Notes under the pieces: model-generated
What the model was told of the DNA's origin: nothing
Databases searched by the model: none
The model's input: only the letters and a program-made list of their open reading frames with translations
Made by a program: the position numbers and the translations under genes
Assembly: GCF_001598695.1 (NCBI RefSeq)
Contig: NZ_BCZK01000009.1
Coordinates: 186,001 to 250,000, forward strand
Source of the DNA: Klebsiella oxytoca NBRC 105695
GTDB lineage: Bacteria; Pseudomonadota; Gammaproteobacteria; Enterobacterales; Enterobacteriaceae
Direction: 5' to 3'
Length of the DNA stretch: 64,000 bases
Shown here: piece after piece, positions 37,525 through 46,605 of the stretch
How positions within the stretch are numbered: position 1 is the first letter of the stretch
How the letters are laid out: the number at the start of each line of letters is the position of its first letter

Positions 37525-38399
37525 CGCCGGGTCGCCTGCCAGCAGAGCAGGGAGCCGGCGCACACCATGCCGGCGCCCTGCCAGAACGACCACGAGAGCG
37601 CGGCGCTGAGCAGTACCGCCGCCAGCGCGGAGGAGAGCACCGGCGTAAAGTAGGAGGCGGCGGCTAACAGGCTGACGTTGCCGTGCAGGATGCCGACGTT
37701 CCACGCCGCATAGCCCAGGCCCAGGGCAATGGACAGCGCGATCAGTTTGACTATTACCGGCCAGCTAAAGACCATGGGCGGCTGTTCGCTGAACAGAAAC
37801 TTTAGCCACAGGGTCAGGGCGGTAAGCAGAACAAACAGAGTGATGCCGTTTTTGCCTTGTGCATATTTAGCGGTGACCGTGCAGTAGGCCGCCCAGATAA
37901 ATGCGCCGACGAACGCCAGAATATAGCTCAGCGGGCTGGAAACCACGTTGCTGATAATTTCGTCAATGTTCAGGCCATGCTCACCGCCTAATACCCAGGT
38001 GACGCCGAATAAAGCCAGCAATAACCCCGGGATAACCAGCCAGCTGCTTTTTTGATTGTTAAAGACAATGGCAAATAAAATCGTCAGGCTGGGCCACAGA
38101 TAATTGACCATGCCCACTTCAATCGCCTGCTGGCGGGTTCCGGCTAGCCCGACCGACAGCGCGAGGCATATTTCATAACTGACAAACAGCACGCTGCCTG
38201 CCAGCAAATAAGGGCGGGGGATCTGACGTATTTGCGGAAAACCGACGGTAAAGATGAGCAAAAGGCCGCTCAGGCTGTAGATCATCGCCGCGCCGCCTAC
38301 CGGACCAAGCCCTTCGCTTACGCCACGAATCAGCCCGACCATGGTGCTCCAGAGGACGATGGCGGCGAATCCAATTAGCGTGGCTTTTTTCTTCTCCAT
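37521..38399 (-). CDS. yddG: Aromatic amino acid exporter YddG (DMT superfamily)
   Basis: A 292-residue, 10-helix EamA/DMT exporter matching E. coli YddG, which exports aromatic amino acids. It has 'IVLWSTMVGLIRGVSEGLGPVGGAAMIYSLSGLLLIFTVGFP' and the internal repeat 'AFVGAFIWAAYCTVTAKYA', plus 'YFTPVLSSALAAVLLSA' near the C-terminus. It sits just upstream of, and divergent from, fdnG as in K-12. The Shine-Dalgarno is weak (GGTTAAAT). The end converges on benD. Confidence 0.94.
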   Translation of the reverse strand: MEKKKATLIGFAAIVLWSTMVGLIRGVSEGLGPVGGAAMIYSLSGLLLIFTVGFPQIRQIPRPYLLAGSVLFVSYEICLALSVGLAGTRQQAIEVGMVNYLWPSLTILFAIVFNNQKSSWLVIPGLLLALFGVTWVLGGEHGLNIDEIISNVVSSPLSYILAFVGAFIWAAYCTVTAKYAQGKNGITLFVLLTALTLWLKFLFSEQPPMVFSWPVIVKLIALSIALGLGYAAWNVGILHGNVSLLAAASYFTPVLSSALAAVLLSAALSWSFWQGAGMVCAGSLLCWQATRR

Positions 38400-38480
38400 A
38401 TTTAACCTGATGTTGGTTCAAACGCAGTCGGCTTTTATAACACTTTTTTTTCGCCCTCGGGGGATATTTTCCACAGCGCT

Positions 38481-38496
38481 TAATCCTAATGGAGTA
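38481..38496 (+). promoter_or_regulatory. NarL/NarP 7-2-7 site upstream of fdnG
   Basis: TAATCCT-AA-TGGAGTA fits the 7-2-7 inverted heptamer arrangement (consensus TACYYMT and complement). It aligns with the E. coli fdnG NarL site as I recall it. Its centre is 62 bases upstream of the FNR-like site centre, the spacing I recall for K-12 (-104.5 to -42.5). Confidence 0.65.
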
Positions 38497-38543
38497 ATGA
38501 AATTCGGCGCGGCTGACTATTAAGGGGGCATGGGTTCAGGACA

Positions 38544-38557
38544 TTGATTTGACGCAA
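38544..38557 (+). promoter_or_regulatory. FNR box of the fdnG promoter
   Basis: TTGAT-TTGA-CGCAA against consensus TTGAT-N4-ATCAA (8 of 10). It lies about 75 bases upstream of the fdnG ATG. A plausible -10 (GTTAAT, 38577-38582) follows at class II FNR spacing. Confidence 0.7.
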
Positions 38558-38625
38558 ATAAAACAGGGTTATTGCTGTTAATTTCCACTCCCGCAATGAA
38601 TAGACATCCCGCATGGAGGGGAACA

Positions 38626-41600
38626 ATGGACGTCAGCCGCAGAAAGTTTTTTAAAATCTGCGCAGGCGGTATGGCCGGAACAACAGCCGCTGCATTGGGT
38701 TTTGCGCCCAAAATGGCCCTGGCTCAGGCGCGTAATTACAAATTGCTGCGCGCCAAAGAGATCCGCAACACCTGCACATACTGCTCCGTGGGCTGCGGGC
38801 TATTAATGTATAGCCTGGGCGACGGCGCGAAAAACGCGAAAGAAGCGATTTATCACATTGAAGGGGATCCGGACCATCCGGTGAGCCGCGGCGCGCTGTG
38901 CCCGAAAGGCGCAGGGCTGCTGGACTATGTCCATAGCGACAACCGTCTGCGCTATCCGCAATACCGCGCGCCGGGTTCGGATAAATGGCAGCGCATCTCC
39001 TGGGATGAAGCATTTACCCGTATCGCTAAATTGATGAAAGCCGACCGTGATGCCAACTTTATTGAGAAAAACGAGCAGGGCGTGACGGTTAACCGCTGGC
39101 TGTCCACCGGGATGCTGTGCGCGTCGGCGGCCAGCAATGAGACCGGCATGCTAACGCAAAAATTTGTGCGCTCGCTCGGCATGCTGGCGGTAGATAACCA
39201 GGCGCGCGTCTGACACGGACCAACGGTAGCAAGTCTTGCTCCAACATTTGGTCGCGGTGCGATGACCAACCACTGGGTTGATATTAAAAACGCCAATGTC
39301 GTGGTGGTGATGGGCGGTAACGCCGCCGAAGCCCATCCGGTGGGATTCCGCTGGGCGATGGAGGCAAAAAACAACAATGATGCGACGCTGATTGTCGTTG
39401 ACCCGCGCTTTACGCGTACGGCGTCGGTGGCCGATATTTATGCGCCGATCCGTTCCGGTACCGACATTACCTTCCTGTCGGGCGTGCTGCTGTACCTGAT
39501 CGAAAATAACAAAATCAATGCCGAGTACGTTAAACACTATACCAACGCCAACCTGCTGGTGCGCGACGATTTTGCCTTCGAAGATGGCCTGTTCAGCGGC
39601 TACGATGCCGAAAAGCGTCAGTACGATAAGTCTTCGTGGAACTATCAGTTCGACGAAAATGGCTTCGCGATGCGCGATGAAACGCTGCAGCATCCGCGCT
39701 GCGTATGGAACCTGCTGAAGCAGCACGTTTCGCGATATACGCCGGAGGTGGTGGAGAACATCTGCGGTACGCCAAAAGCGGACTTCCTGAAAGTGTGCGA
39801 AGTGCTGGCCTCAACCAGCGCGGCGGACCGGACCACCACTTTCCTCTATGCGCTGGGCTGGACGCAGCATACCGTCGGCGCGCAGAACATCCGCACCATG
39901 GCGATGATTCAGCTGCTGCTCGGCAATATGGGGATGGCGGGAGGCGGGGTCAACGCGCTGCGCGGCCACTCCAATATCCAGGGGTTAACCGATTTAGGCC
40001 TGCTTTCGACCAGCCTGCCGGGCTACCTGACGCTGCCGTCGGAACAGCAGGTTGATCTGCAAAGCTATCTCGCTGCCAATACGCCGAAGGCGACGCTGCC
40101 CGAACAGGTGAACTACTGGAGCAACTACCCGAAGTTCTTCGTCAGCCTGATGAAATCTTTCTACGGCGACGCGGCGCAAAAAGAGAACGACTGGGGCTTC
40201 CACTGGCTGCCGAAATGGGACCAGGCTTATGACGTTATCAAGTATTTCAATATGATGGATAACGGCAACGTCACGGGCTATATCTGCCAGGGATTCAATC
40301 CGGTGGCGTCCTTCCCGGACAAAAACAAGGTGGTCCGCAGCCTGAGCAAGCTGAAGTACATGGTGGTTATCGACCCGCTGGTGACCGAAACCTCGACCTT
40401 CTGGCAAAACCACGGCGAGTCGAACGATGTTGACCCGGCAGCGATTCAGACCGAGGTCTTCCGCCTGCCGTCCACCTGCTTTGCCGAAGAGGATGGTTCC
40501 ATCGCCAACTCCGGGCGCTGGCTACAGTGGCACTGGAGGGGCCAGGATGCGCCGGGCGAAGCGCGCAACGACGGCGAAATTCTGGCCGGGATTTACCACC
40601 GCCTGCGCGAGATGTATCGCACCGAGGGCGGCAAAGGCGTCGAGCCGCTGCTGAAGATGGGGTGGCACTACAAGCAGCCGGATCGTCCGGAATCAGAAGA
40701 GGTCGCGAAAGAGAACAACGGCTACGCGCTGGCGGATCTCTACGACGCTAACGGCGCGCCGCTGGCGAAGAAAGGCCAGCTGTTGAACAGCTTCACGCTG
40801 CTGCGCGATGACGGTACCACCGCGTCGTCTTGTTGGATCTATACCGGCAGCTGGACCGAGCAGGGCAATCAGATGGCCAACCGCGATAACGCCGACCCGT
40901 CAGGTCTTGGCAATACGCTCGGCTGGGCATGGGCGTGGCCCCTCAACCGGCGCGTGCTGTACAACCGCGCGTCGGCGGATATGAACGGCAAGCCGTGGGA
41001 TGCGACGCGAATGCTGATCCAGTGGAACGGCAGCAAGTGGGTTGGCAACGATATTCCGGACTTCAATACCGCGCCTCCGGGCAGCAAAACCGGGCCGTTT
41101 ATTATGCAGCCGGAAGGTCTGGGGCGTCTGTTTGCCCTGAATAAGCTGGCGGAAGGTCCGTTCCCGGAACACTACGAACCGATGGAAACGCCGCTTGGTA
41201 CCAATCCGCTGCACCCGAGCGTGGTCTCCAGCCCGGTGGTACGTCTGTATGAAGAAGATGCCCTGCGTTTAGGTAAGAAGGACAAATTCCCGTACGTCGG
41301 CACCACCTATCGCCTGACCGAGCATTTTCATACCTGGACCAAGCATGCGCGTCTCAATGCGATTGCGCAACCGGAGCAGTTTGTCGAAATCAGCGAAGGC
41401 CTGGCGAAAGCGAAAGGGATCGCCAATGGCGATCGGGTGACGGTCAGCAGCATGCGCGGCTTTATTCGCGCGGTGGCGGTGGTGACGCGTCGTCTGCAAA
41501 CGCTCAACGTCAACGGTCAGCAGGTGGAAACCGTCGGTATTCCGCTGCACTGGGGTTTTGAAGGAGTGGCCCGCAAAGGTTACATCGCCAATACCCTGAC

Positions 41601-41673
41601 GCCGAACGTCGGGGATTCCAACTCGCAGACGCCGGAGTATAAGGCGTTTCTGGTCAACATCGAGAAAGCGTAA
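38626..41673 (+). CDS. fdnG: Formate dehydrogenase-N alpha subunit, selenocysteine-containing
   Basis: A 1015-residue selenoprotein when the in-frame TGA at 39211-39213 is read as selenocysteine (codon 196), exactly the E. coli length and Sec position. It oxidises periplasmic formate at Mo-bis-MGD with Sec as ligand. The Tat signal is SRRKFFK (residues 4-10), probably cleaved after ALAQA. The [4Fe-4S] ligands are in '[13 protein letters not shown]' and '[13 protein letters not shown]'. The residues after the TGA read [13 protein letters not shown], as in FdnG. The start at 38626 follows GGAGGGGAACA. Conventional gene finders may split it at the TGA. Confidence 0.96.
39211..39253 (+). promoter_or_regulatory. 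Selenocysteine UGA and bacterial SECIS hairpin
   Basis: Immediately after the UGA the sequence folds with outer arms GACCAA (39218-39223) / TTGGTC (39248-39253) and inner arms AGCAA (39228-39232) / TTGCT (39236-39240) around the apical GTC. This is the SelB-binding element expected within about 40 bases of the UGA in fdnG-type mRNAs. Confidence 0.85.
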
Positions 41674-41684
41674 GGAGCGAAGCA

Positions 41685-42569
41685 ATGGCGATGGAAACCC
41701 AGGACATCATTAAACGCTCCGCCACCAATCCGATCACCCCCGCGCCGCGCGCGCGGGATTTTAAGGCGGAAGTGGCAAAGCTGATTGATGTCTCCTCCTG
41801 CGTAGGCTGCAAAGCCTGCCAGGTGGCCTGTTCCGAGTGGAACGATATCCGCGATGAAGTCGGGCACTGCGTCGGGGTTTACGACAATCCCGCCGATCTG
41901 AGCGCCAAATCCTGGACGGTAATGCGCTTTAGCGAAACCGAGCAGAACGGCAAGCTGGAGTGGCTGATTCGCAAAGACGGCTGTATGCACTGTGAGGATC
42001 CGGGCTGCCTGAAGGCGTGCCCATCCGCCGGAGCGATTATTCAGTACGCAAACGGCATCGTCGACTTTCAGCAGGAAAACTGCATCGGCTGCGGCTACTG
42101 CATTGCCGGATGCCCTTTTAACGTCCCGCGCCTCAATAAAGAGGATAACCGGGTCTATAAGTGCACCCTGTGCGTCGATCGGGTCAGCGTTGGCCAGGAA
42201 CCGGCCTGCGTGAAAACCTGCCCAACCGGCGCGATTCACTTCGGCAGCAAGCAAGAGATGCTGGAAGTGGCCAACGAGCGTGTGGAAAAACTGAAGAAAC
42301 GCGGCTATTCCCATGCCGGGGTGTATAACCCGCCTGGCGTCGGCGGCACCCACGTGATGTACGTGCTGCATCATGCGGACCAGCCGGAGCTGTACCATAA
42401 CCTGCCGAAGGAGCCGCAGATAGATACCTCGATAAATCTGTGGAAAGGCGCGCTGAAGCCGCTCTCCGCCGTTGGCTTTATCGCCACCTTTGCCGGGCTG
42501 ATCTATCACTACATCGGGATTGGGCCGAACAAGGAAGCGGATGACGATGAGGAGGAGCATGATGAGTAA
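41685..42569 (+). CDS. fdnH: Formate dehydrogenase-N beta subunit (four [4Fe-4S])
   Basis: A 294-residue Fe-S subunit, the same length as E. coli FdnH. Four cysteine motifs: '[11 protein letters not shown]', '[14 protein letters not shown]', '[12 protein letters not shown]' and '[21 protein letters not shown]'. One C-terminal transmembrane helix (about residues 256-278, '[23 protein letters not shown]') anchors it on the periplasmic side. It transfers electrons from FdnG to the FdnI haems. It lies 11 bases after fdnG and overlaps fdnI by 8 bases. Confidence 0.96.
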   Translation: MAMETQDIIKRSATNPITPAPRARDFKAEVAKLIDVSSCVGCKACQVACSEWNDIRDEVGHCVGVYDNPADLSAKSWTVMRFSETEQNGKLEWLIRKDGCMHCEDPGCLKACPSAGAIIQYANGIVDFQQENCIGCGYCIAGCPFNVPRLNKEDNRVYKCTLCVDRVSVGQEPACVKTCPTGAIHFGSKQEMLEVANERVEKLKKRGYSHAGVYNPPGVGGTHVMYVLHHADQPELYHNLPKEPQIDTSINLWKGALKPLSAVGFIATFAGLIYHYIGIGPNKEADDDEEEHDE

Positions 42570-43218
42570 ATCGAAAATGATTGTGCGCACGAAGTTTATT
42601 GACCGCGCCTGTCACTGGACGGTGGTCATCTGCTTTTTCCTGGTGGCGCTGTCGGGGATCTCGTTTTTCTTCCCGACGCTGCAGTGGCTGACCGAAACCT
42701 TCGGTACCCCGCAGATGGGGCGTATTCTGCATCCGTTCTTCGGGGTTCTGATTTTCGTGGCCCTGATGTTTATGTTCGTGCGCTTTGTCCACCATAATAT
42801 TCCCGACAAACAGGATATTCCCTGGCTGAAAGGGATTATCGAGGTGCTTAAGGGCAATGAGCATAAAGTGGCGCGGGTAGGGAAATACAACGCTGGCCAG
42901 AAAATGATGTTCTGGACGATCATGAGCATGATATTTGTGCTGCTGGTCACCGGGGTGATTATCTGGCGGCCTTATTTTGCCCACTATTTCCCGATTCAGG
43001 TTATTCGCTATAGTCTGCTGATTCACGCAACGTCGGCCATTATTCTTATCCATGCGATTCTGATCCATATGTATATGGCATTCTGGGTTAAAGGATCGAT
43101 TAAAGGCATGATTGAAGGGAAGGTGAGCCGACGCTGGGCGAAGAAGCATCATCCGCGCTGGTATCGCGACGTGGAGCGCCTGGAAGCGAAAAGGGAAAAT
43201 CGCGAAGGGCTGAAGTAA
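42562..43218 (+). CDS. fdnI: Formate dehydrogenase-N gamma subunit (cytochrome b556)
   Basis: A 218-residue di-haem membrane subunit with four helices. Haem-ligand histidines are in '[19 protein letters not shown]', 'GRILHPFFG' and '[22 protein letters not shown]'. It reduces menaquinone, coupling formate oxidation to the membrane potential; nitrate reductase then re-oxidises the quinol. The second of two adjacent ATGs (42562) is preferred because the first (42559) sits only one base from GGAGGAG. It matches E. coli FdnI except near the C-terminus. Confidence 0.95.
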   Translation: MSKSKMIVRTKFIDRACHWTVVICFFLVALSGISFFFPTLQWLTETFGTPQMGRILHPFFGVLIFVALMFMFVRFVHHNIPDKQDIPWLKGIIEVLKGNEHKVARVGKYNAGQKMMFWTIMSMIFVLLVTGVIIWRPYFAHYFPIQVIRYSLLIHATSAIILIHAILIHMYMAFWVKGSIKGMIEGKVSRRWAKKHHPRWYRDVERLEAKRENREGLK

Positions 43219-43232
43219 GCCTTAACGTATTA

Positions 43233-43265
43233 CCCGTTCCGGTTAATGCCGGAACGGGGGTTAAT
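43233..43265 (+). terminator. Probable terminator of fdnGHI
   Basis: CCCGTTCCGG (43233-43242) pairs perfectly with CCGGAACGGG (43249-43258), loop TTAATG. Only a short T-poor tail (GGTTAAT) follows, so termination efficiency is uncertain. The remainder of the gap to 43609 is AT-richer, with no gene I can support. Confidence 0.6.
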
Positions 43266-43609
43266 ATCCTCAGGGGCATCAATTAGCTCACCTCTGACAG
43301 CGTTGAAAACATTGTCTCATTTATTTATGCCCGGGCGCGCACTCTGACGGGCTCTCTTTTTCTGACGACAGATATTTCCCTTTTTCCCATTAAGCCAGTT
43401 GGGTCGCTATTTCAACGTAGCGCTATTAACGTCATTATCCGTTGTCTCTATAAAAAACGCTATCATTTAGGCGGATTCTTGCGTATTTTGCGCGGCGGCT
43501 TCCACAGAAAAGAAAATTACTGAAATTAATGTTATGGGTTGTCTTTACGCAGTGATAAAGAGTAAGCTGTATACGGCTCAAGGAAGTCCGGGTTATATTT
43601 GAGTAAAAA

Positions 43610-43951
43610 ATGGAAGATACTAAATTAATAAAAATCATGCATGAAAGTGGCTTTACAGATAAGCAGATCGACAAGTTAACGGCGAGATATAAGACGCTTT
43701 TATACTGTGCCGTTGACGAAGCGGCATCGCGCTTGCCCAGGGCAATATTTGTCCATGTATTCGTTCTTTTAATTATCGGGATCGGCATCCTGAAAGCGGT
43801 CCATGAAGGGACCTGGCATCCTGCGCAACTCATTATTTTCGCGCTACCGCTGGTCGTCGCCTGTGGGGTATCGCATCACTTCGCTCCGCTAAGTGAGGTA
43901 TACAAAGCAGCAAAGGTGATGAAAAAGATCAAACATCAGCAGGTTCACTAA
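43610..43951 (+). CDS. Small inner-membrane protein of unknown function
   Basis: A 113-residue protein I do not recognise. The N-terminal soluble part 'LIKIMHESGFTDKQIDKLTARYKTLL' has a helix-turn character. Two hydrophobic segments follow (about 46-63 'FVHVFVLLIIGIGILKAV', and 72-89 'AQLIIFALPLVVACGVSH'), then a basic tail 'KAAKVMKKIKHQQVH'. The upstream site is weak (TTGAGT). It is followed 53 bases later by another tiny membrane protein gene on the same strand. Base composition is more AT-rich than the fdn genes. It is absent from this position in E. coli K-12 as I recall it. Confidence 0.6.
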   Translation: MEDTKLIKIMHESGFTDKQIDKLTARYKTLLYCAVDEAASRLPRAIFVHVFVLLIIGIGILKAVHEGTWHPAQLIIFALPLVVACGVSHHFAPLSEVYKAAKVMKKIKHQQVH

Positions 43952-44004
43952 TTCACTCGCGGATGAAGCGTTAACGGCGACTGACTGCCCGAGGCAATAA
44001 AATC

Positions 44005-44193
44005 ATGAAAGCCATGCTTCGCTATTTTTTAAAGGATATTTATGACGGCATTCGCACTCACGTAATATTAATCTGCGCAATAGTACTTACAGGGCTTATT
44101 TACCGGGCTTTCGATTTTGACGTTTGGTTCACGCCTGCCGTTGTCATTGTTATATTGGTTGCCCATTGGGTATTAAGCCAATTCAGGATTTAA
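44005..44193 (+). CDS. Very small membrane protein of unknown function
   Basis: A 62-residue protein with a basic amphipathic start (MKAMLRYFLKDIYDGIRTH) and two hydrophobic helices (about 20-34 and 42-58: 'VILICAIVLTGLIYR', 'FTPAVVIVILVAHWVLS'). The ATG is preceded by CGAGGCAATAAAATC, a fair ribosome binding site. It forms a likely pair with the 113-residue protein just upstream. I do not recognise the family. Confidence 0.55.
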   Translation: MKAMLRYFLKDIYDGIRTHVILICAIVLTGLIYRAFDFDVWFTPAVVIVILVAHWVLSQFRI

Positions 44194-44336
44194 TGATTGC
44201 TGTTTTTATGAACGTTGGATATGAAGTAATCACGCTGTTTTATGGATAAACAGGTTACGGAAGGTTTTAAACTGGTTTACCGCCAGAGAATGCATAATAA
44301 TGCGACCGGTAAAATCCATAACAAGTGATTAGATGT

Positions 44337-45488
44337 ATGAAAAAGACTATTTTTTCGTTAGCGCTTGGCACTTTTGGTCTCGGAATGGCGGAATTTGGCA
44401 TCATGGGGGTATTACCTGAAATTGCCCGTGATGTCGGCATATCCATTCCTGCCGCAGGCAACATGATTTCATATTATGCGTCCGGCGTCGTGATCGGCGC
44501 GCCGGTGATGGCGATATTCTCCAGCCGCTTTTCACTAAAATCAGTGATGCTGTTTCTCGTAGCGCTATGCATTATCGGCAACGCCATCTTCACGTTCTCC
44601 TCCAGCTACTCGATGCTGGCGCTGGGGCGCCTCATCTCCGGGTTTCCGCACGGCGCATTCTTTGGCGTGGGCGCGATAATTCTGTCGAAAATTGCGCCGC
44701 CAGGCAAGGTTACCGCAGCGGTGGCGGGGATGATCGCCGGGATGACCGTCGCCAACCTGCTGGGGGTACCGGGAGGAACCTGGCTTGGCCATCAGTTCAG
44801 CTGGCGCTATACCTTCCTGGCGATTGCGGTCTTTGACGTCGCGGTGCTGGTGTCCATCGCCTGGTGGGTGCCGACGTTATTTGATAAATCAACCACGCGC
44901 TTGCGCTCGCAATTTCATTTTTTAACCTCACCTGCGCCGTGGTTAATTTTTGCCGCCACCCTGTTCGGCAATGCCGGCGTCTTCGCGTGGTTTAGCTATA
45001 TTAAGCCGTTTATGATCAACGTCTCCGGCTTCGGTGAAAGCGCCATCATAATGATTATGATGCTGGTGGGCCTGGGGATGGTTCTGGGGAATTTATTTAG
45101 CGGTAAAGTTTCCGCGCGCTACAGTCCGTTACGTATTGCCGCCGTGACGGATAGCGTTATCGTTTTGACCTTATTACTCCTGTTCCTGCTGGGTGAGAAT
45201 AAAACCGCCTCACTAACCCTGGCGTTTATCTGCTGCGCGGCGCTGTTTGCCCTGTCAGCGCCGCTGCAAATCATGCTGCTGCAAAATGCCAAAGGCGGCG
45301 AGATGCTGGGCGCGGCGGGCGGCCAGATCGCCTTTAATCTTGGAAGCGCCATCGGGGCGCTGTTCGGCGGGATGATGATTACGGCCGGCCTTGGCTGGCG
45401 TTCTGTTGCCTTACCGGCCGCGCTGCTTTCGTTTCTTGCGCTCAGTTCACTGCTGATTTATGCCCGCTATCAGCAGCGTTCTGTCTGA
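44337..45488 (+). CDS. araJ: MFS transporter AraJ
   Basis: A 383-residue, 12-helix major facilitator that aligns throughout with E. coli AraJ (starts MKKTIFSLALGTFGLGMAEFG; contains 'SGFPHGAFFGVGAIILSKI' and 'LQIMLLQNAKGGEMLGAAGGQIAFNLGSA'). In K-12 araJ is arabinose-inducible and of unknown substrate, and it is located elsewhere on the chromosome. The C-terminus is shorter here. No arabinose-type regulator is adjacent. The ribosome binding site is weak. Confidence 0.88.
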   Translation: MKKTIFSLALGTFGLGMAEFGIMGVLPEIARDVGISIPAAGNMISYYASGVVIGAPVMAIFSSRFSLKSVMLFLVALCIIGNAIFTFSSSYSMLALGRLISGFPHGAFFGVGAIILSKIAPPGKVTAAVAGMIAGMTVANLLGVPGGTWLGHQFSWRYTFLAIAVFDVAVLVSIAWWVPTLFDKSTTRLRSQFHFLTSPAPWLIFAATLFGNAGVFAWFSYIKPFMINVSGFGESAIIMIMMLVGLGMVLGNLFSGKVSARYSPLRIAAVTDSVIVLTLLLLFLLGENKTASLTLAFICCAALFALSAPLQIMLLQNAKGGEMLGAAGGQIAFNLGSAIGALFGGMMITAGLGWRSVALPAALLSFLALSSLLIYARYQQRSV

Positions 45489-45504
45489 CGAAATCCGCAG
45501 GCGG

Positions 45505-46596
45505 CTAATCCTGCCACGGCTCCCCGAGGGTCAGCATTAACCGGTTGGCCCAGGCGAAGAAGGCTGCCGATTGCAGCAGATCCAGTTGGGCAAGGGTATC
45601 CAACTGTTGCTGCTCGACGGCCGCAAGGTGGCTCGCGTCCAGGGCGGGAGGGGTAACGGAAATCGCTGCGGCAAAATCAATGAGCGCCTGCCAGCGCGGC
45701 GTCTGCCCATCGCTCAGCTTCTCTCCCGGGGTCACCGCCAGCAGGGTCTCTACCGCCGTTTCATCTTTCGCTAACTGCGCGGCCTTGCGAGCATGCACCG
45801 AGGCGCAATAAATACAACCGTTGATTTTACTCGCTACCGTCGCCGCCAGCTCGCGTTCGGCGCGCGGCAGGCCGCCGGGAGTATAAAAAATCCCTTTATC
45901 GGTTAACGTACGCTGCTCCAGCACCGGCTGGTTGCGCGCCAGCAGGCGGAAGTAGGGCGAGTCGCTGTGGCCGAATTTCGCCAGCAGCGCCTGCTCATCC
46001 GGGGTAAATTCCGCCAGCGGTTTAGCCGCCAGCCAGGGTTCCCAGTGCAGTTCATCGCGGGTGAAGCGCGCCGGCGCGCGTTTACCGCTGAGGGTTTGCG
46101 GTGAGGTATGCCAGAATCCGGCTACGACCGGGGTCCCGGCAACCGGGGCGCTTTTACCGTTGAGCAGGCGTAGACCGTTCAGCAGACGACTCTGGAAGCT
46201 GACAAACGCAATCAGCTGGGCCAGCGTCACGATAGCGCGCGGGCTCCATCCGGCACGGGTTAATGCCTCCAGAGCCGAAGGCGTGGCTTCTACCGGCGCG
46301 AAGGTCAACAGCCGGGCAAAGGCCTGCGCCGGAACCAGCCGCGGCGAGGTAGGGTCGGCAATCCCAAACCCGGCATAGTGGGCGGCCAGCGCATCGCTCT
46401 CATGCAGCTTTGCTACCCTGGCGGCAATGGCAAAACGTTCGTCGAGCGGAAAGTCGTTATCCTGCTGACCGAACAGCGCTTCATAGCTTCCCTGAGCATG
46501 ATGGGTGGCCGCCTCGCGCACGGCTCTCGCCGCCGCTAAGGCGGAATCGGGGGCAATTTCTGCCAGTTCGGCCAATATATCCTGACTGAGCGTCAT
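45505..46596 (-). CDS. Double AhpD/CMD-domain protein (alkylhydroperoxidase-like)
   Basis: A 363-residue protein made of two AhpD-like helical domains. The second carries the redox motif 'NGCIYCASVHARKAAQLA' (CxxCxxxH, about residues 255-272) expected for peroxidase/carboxymuconolactone-decarboxylase-like chemistry. The first ('RAGWSPRAIVTLAQLIAFVSFQSRLLNGLRLL') has no cysteine pair. It looks like a fusion of two proteins encoded separately in other bacteria (the Avi_7169 and Avi_7170 type, from memory). It is last in the ABC/luciferase-like operon, 9 bases past the monooxygenase stop, with AAGGAGTCACC before its ATG. Confidence 0.8.
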   Translation of the reverse strand: MTLSQDILAELAEIAPDSALAAARAVREAATHHAQGSYEALFGQQDNDFPLDERFAIAARVAKLHESDALAAHYAGFGIADPTSPRLVPAQAFARLLTFAPVEATPSALEALTRAGWSPRAIVTLAQLIAFVSFQSRLLNGLRLLNGKSAPVAGTPVVAGFWHTSPQTLSGKRAPARFTRDELHWEPWLAAKPLAEFTPDEQALLAKFGHSDSPYFRLLARNQPVLEQRTLTDKGIFYTPGGLPRAERELAATVASKINGCIYCASVHARKAAQLAKDETAVETLLAVTPGEKLSDGQTPRWQALIDFAAAISVTPPALDASHLAAVEQQQLDTLAQLDLLQSAAFFAWANRLMLTLGEPWQD

Positions 46597-46605
46597 GGTG
46601 ACTCC

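Noticed and set aside
39205-39220. fdnG looks interrupted by a stop codon
   Set aside because: The TGA is at the known selenocysteine position, a SECIS-like hairpin follows and the downstream frame continues as FdnG, so it is not a pseudogene.
41580-42590. 336-codon minus-strand open frame
   Set aside because: Antisense to fdnG-fdnH; composition-driven shadow of cysteine- and glycine-rich coding sequence.
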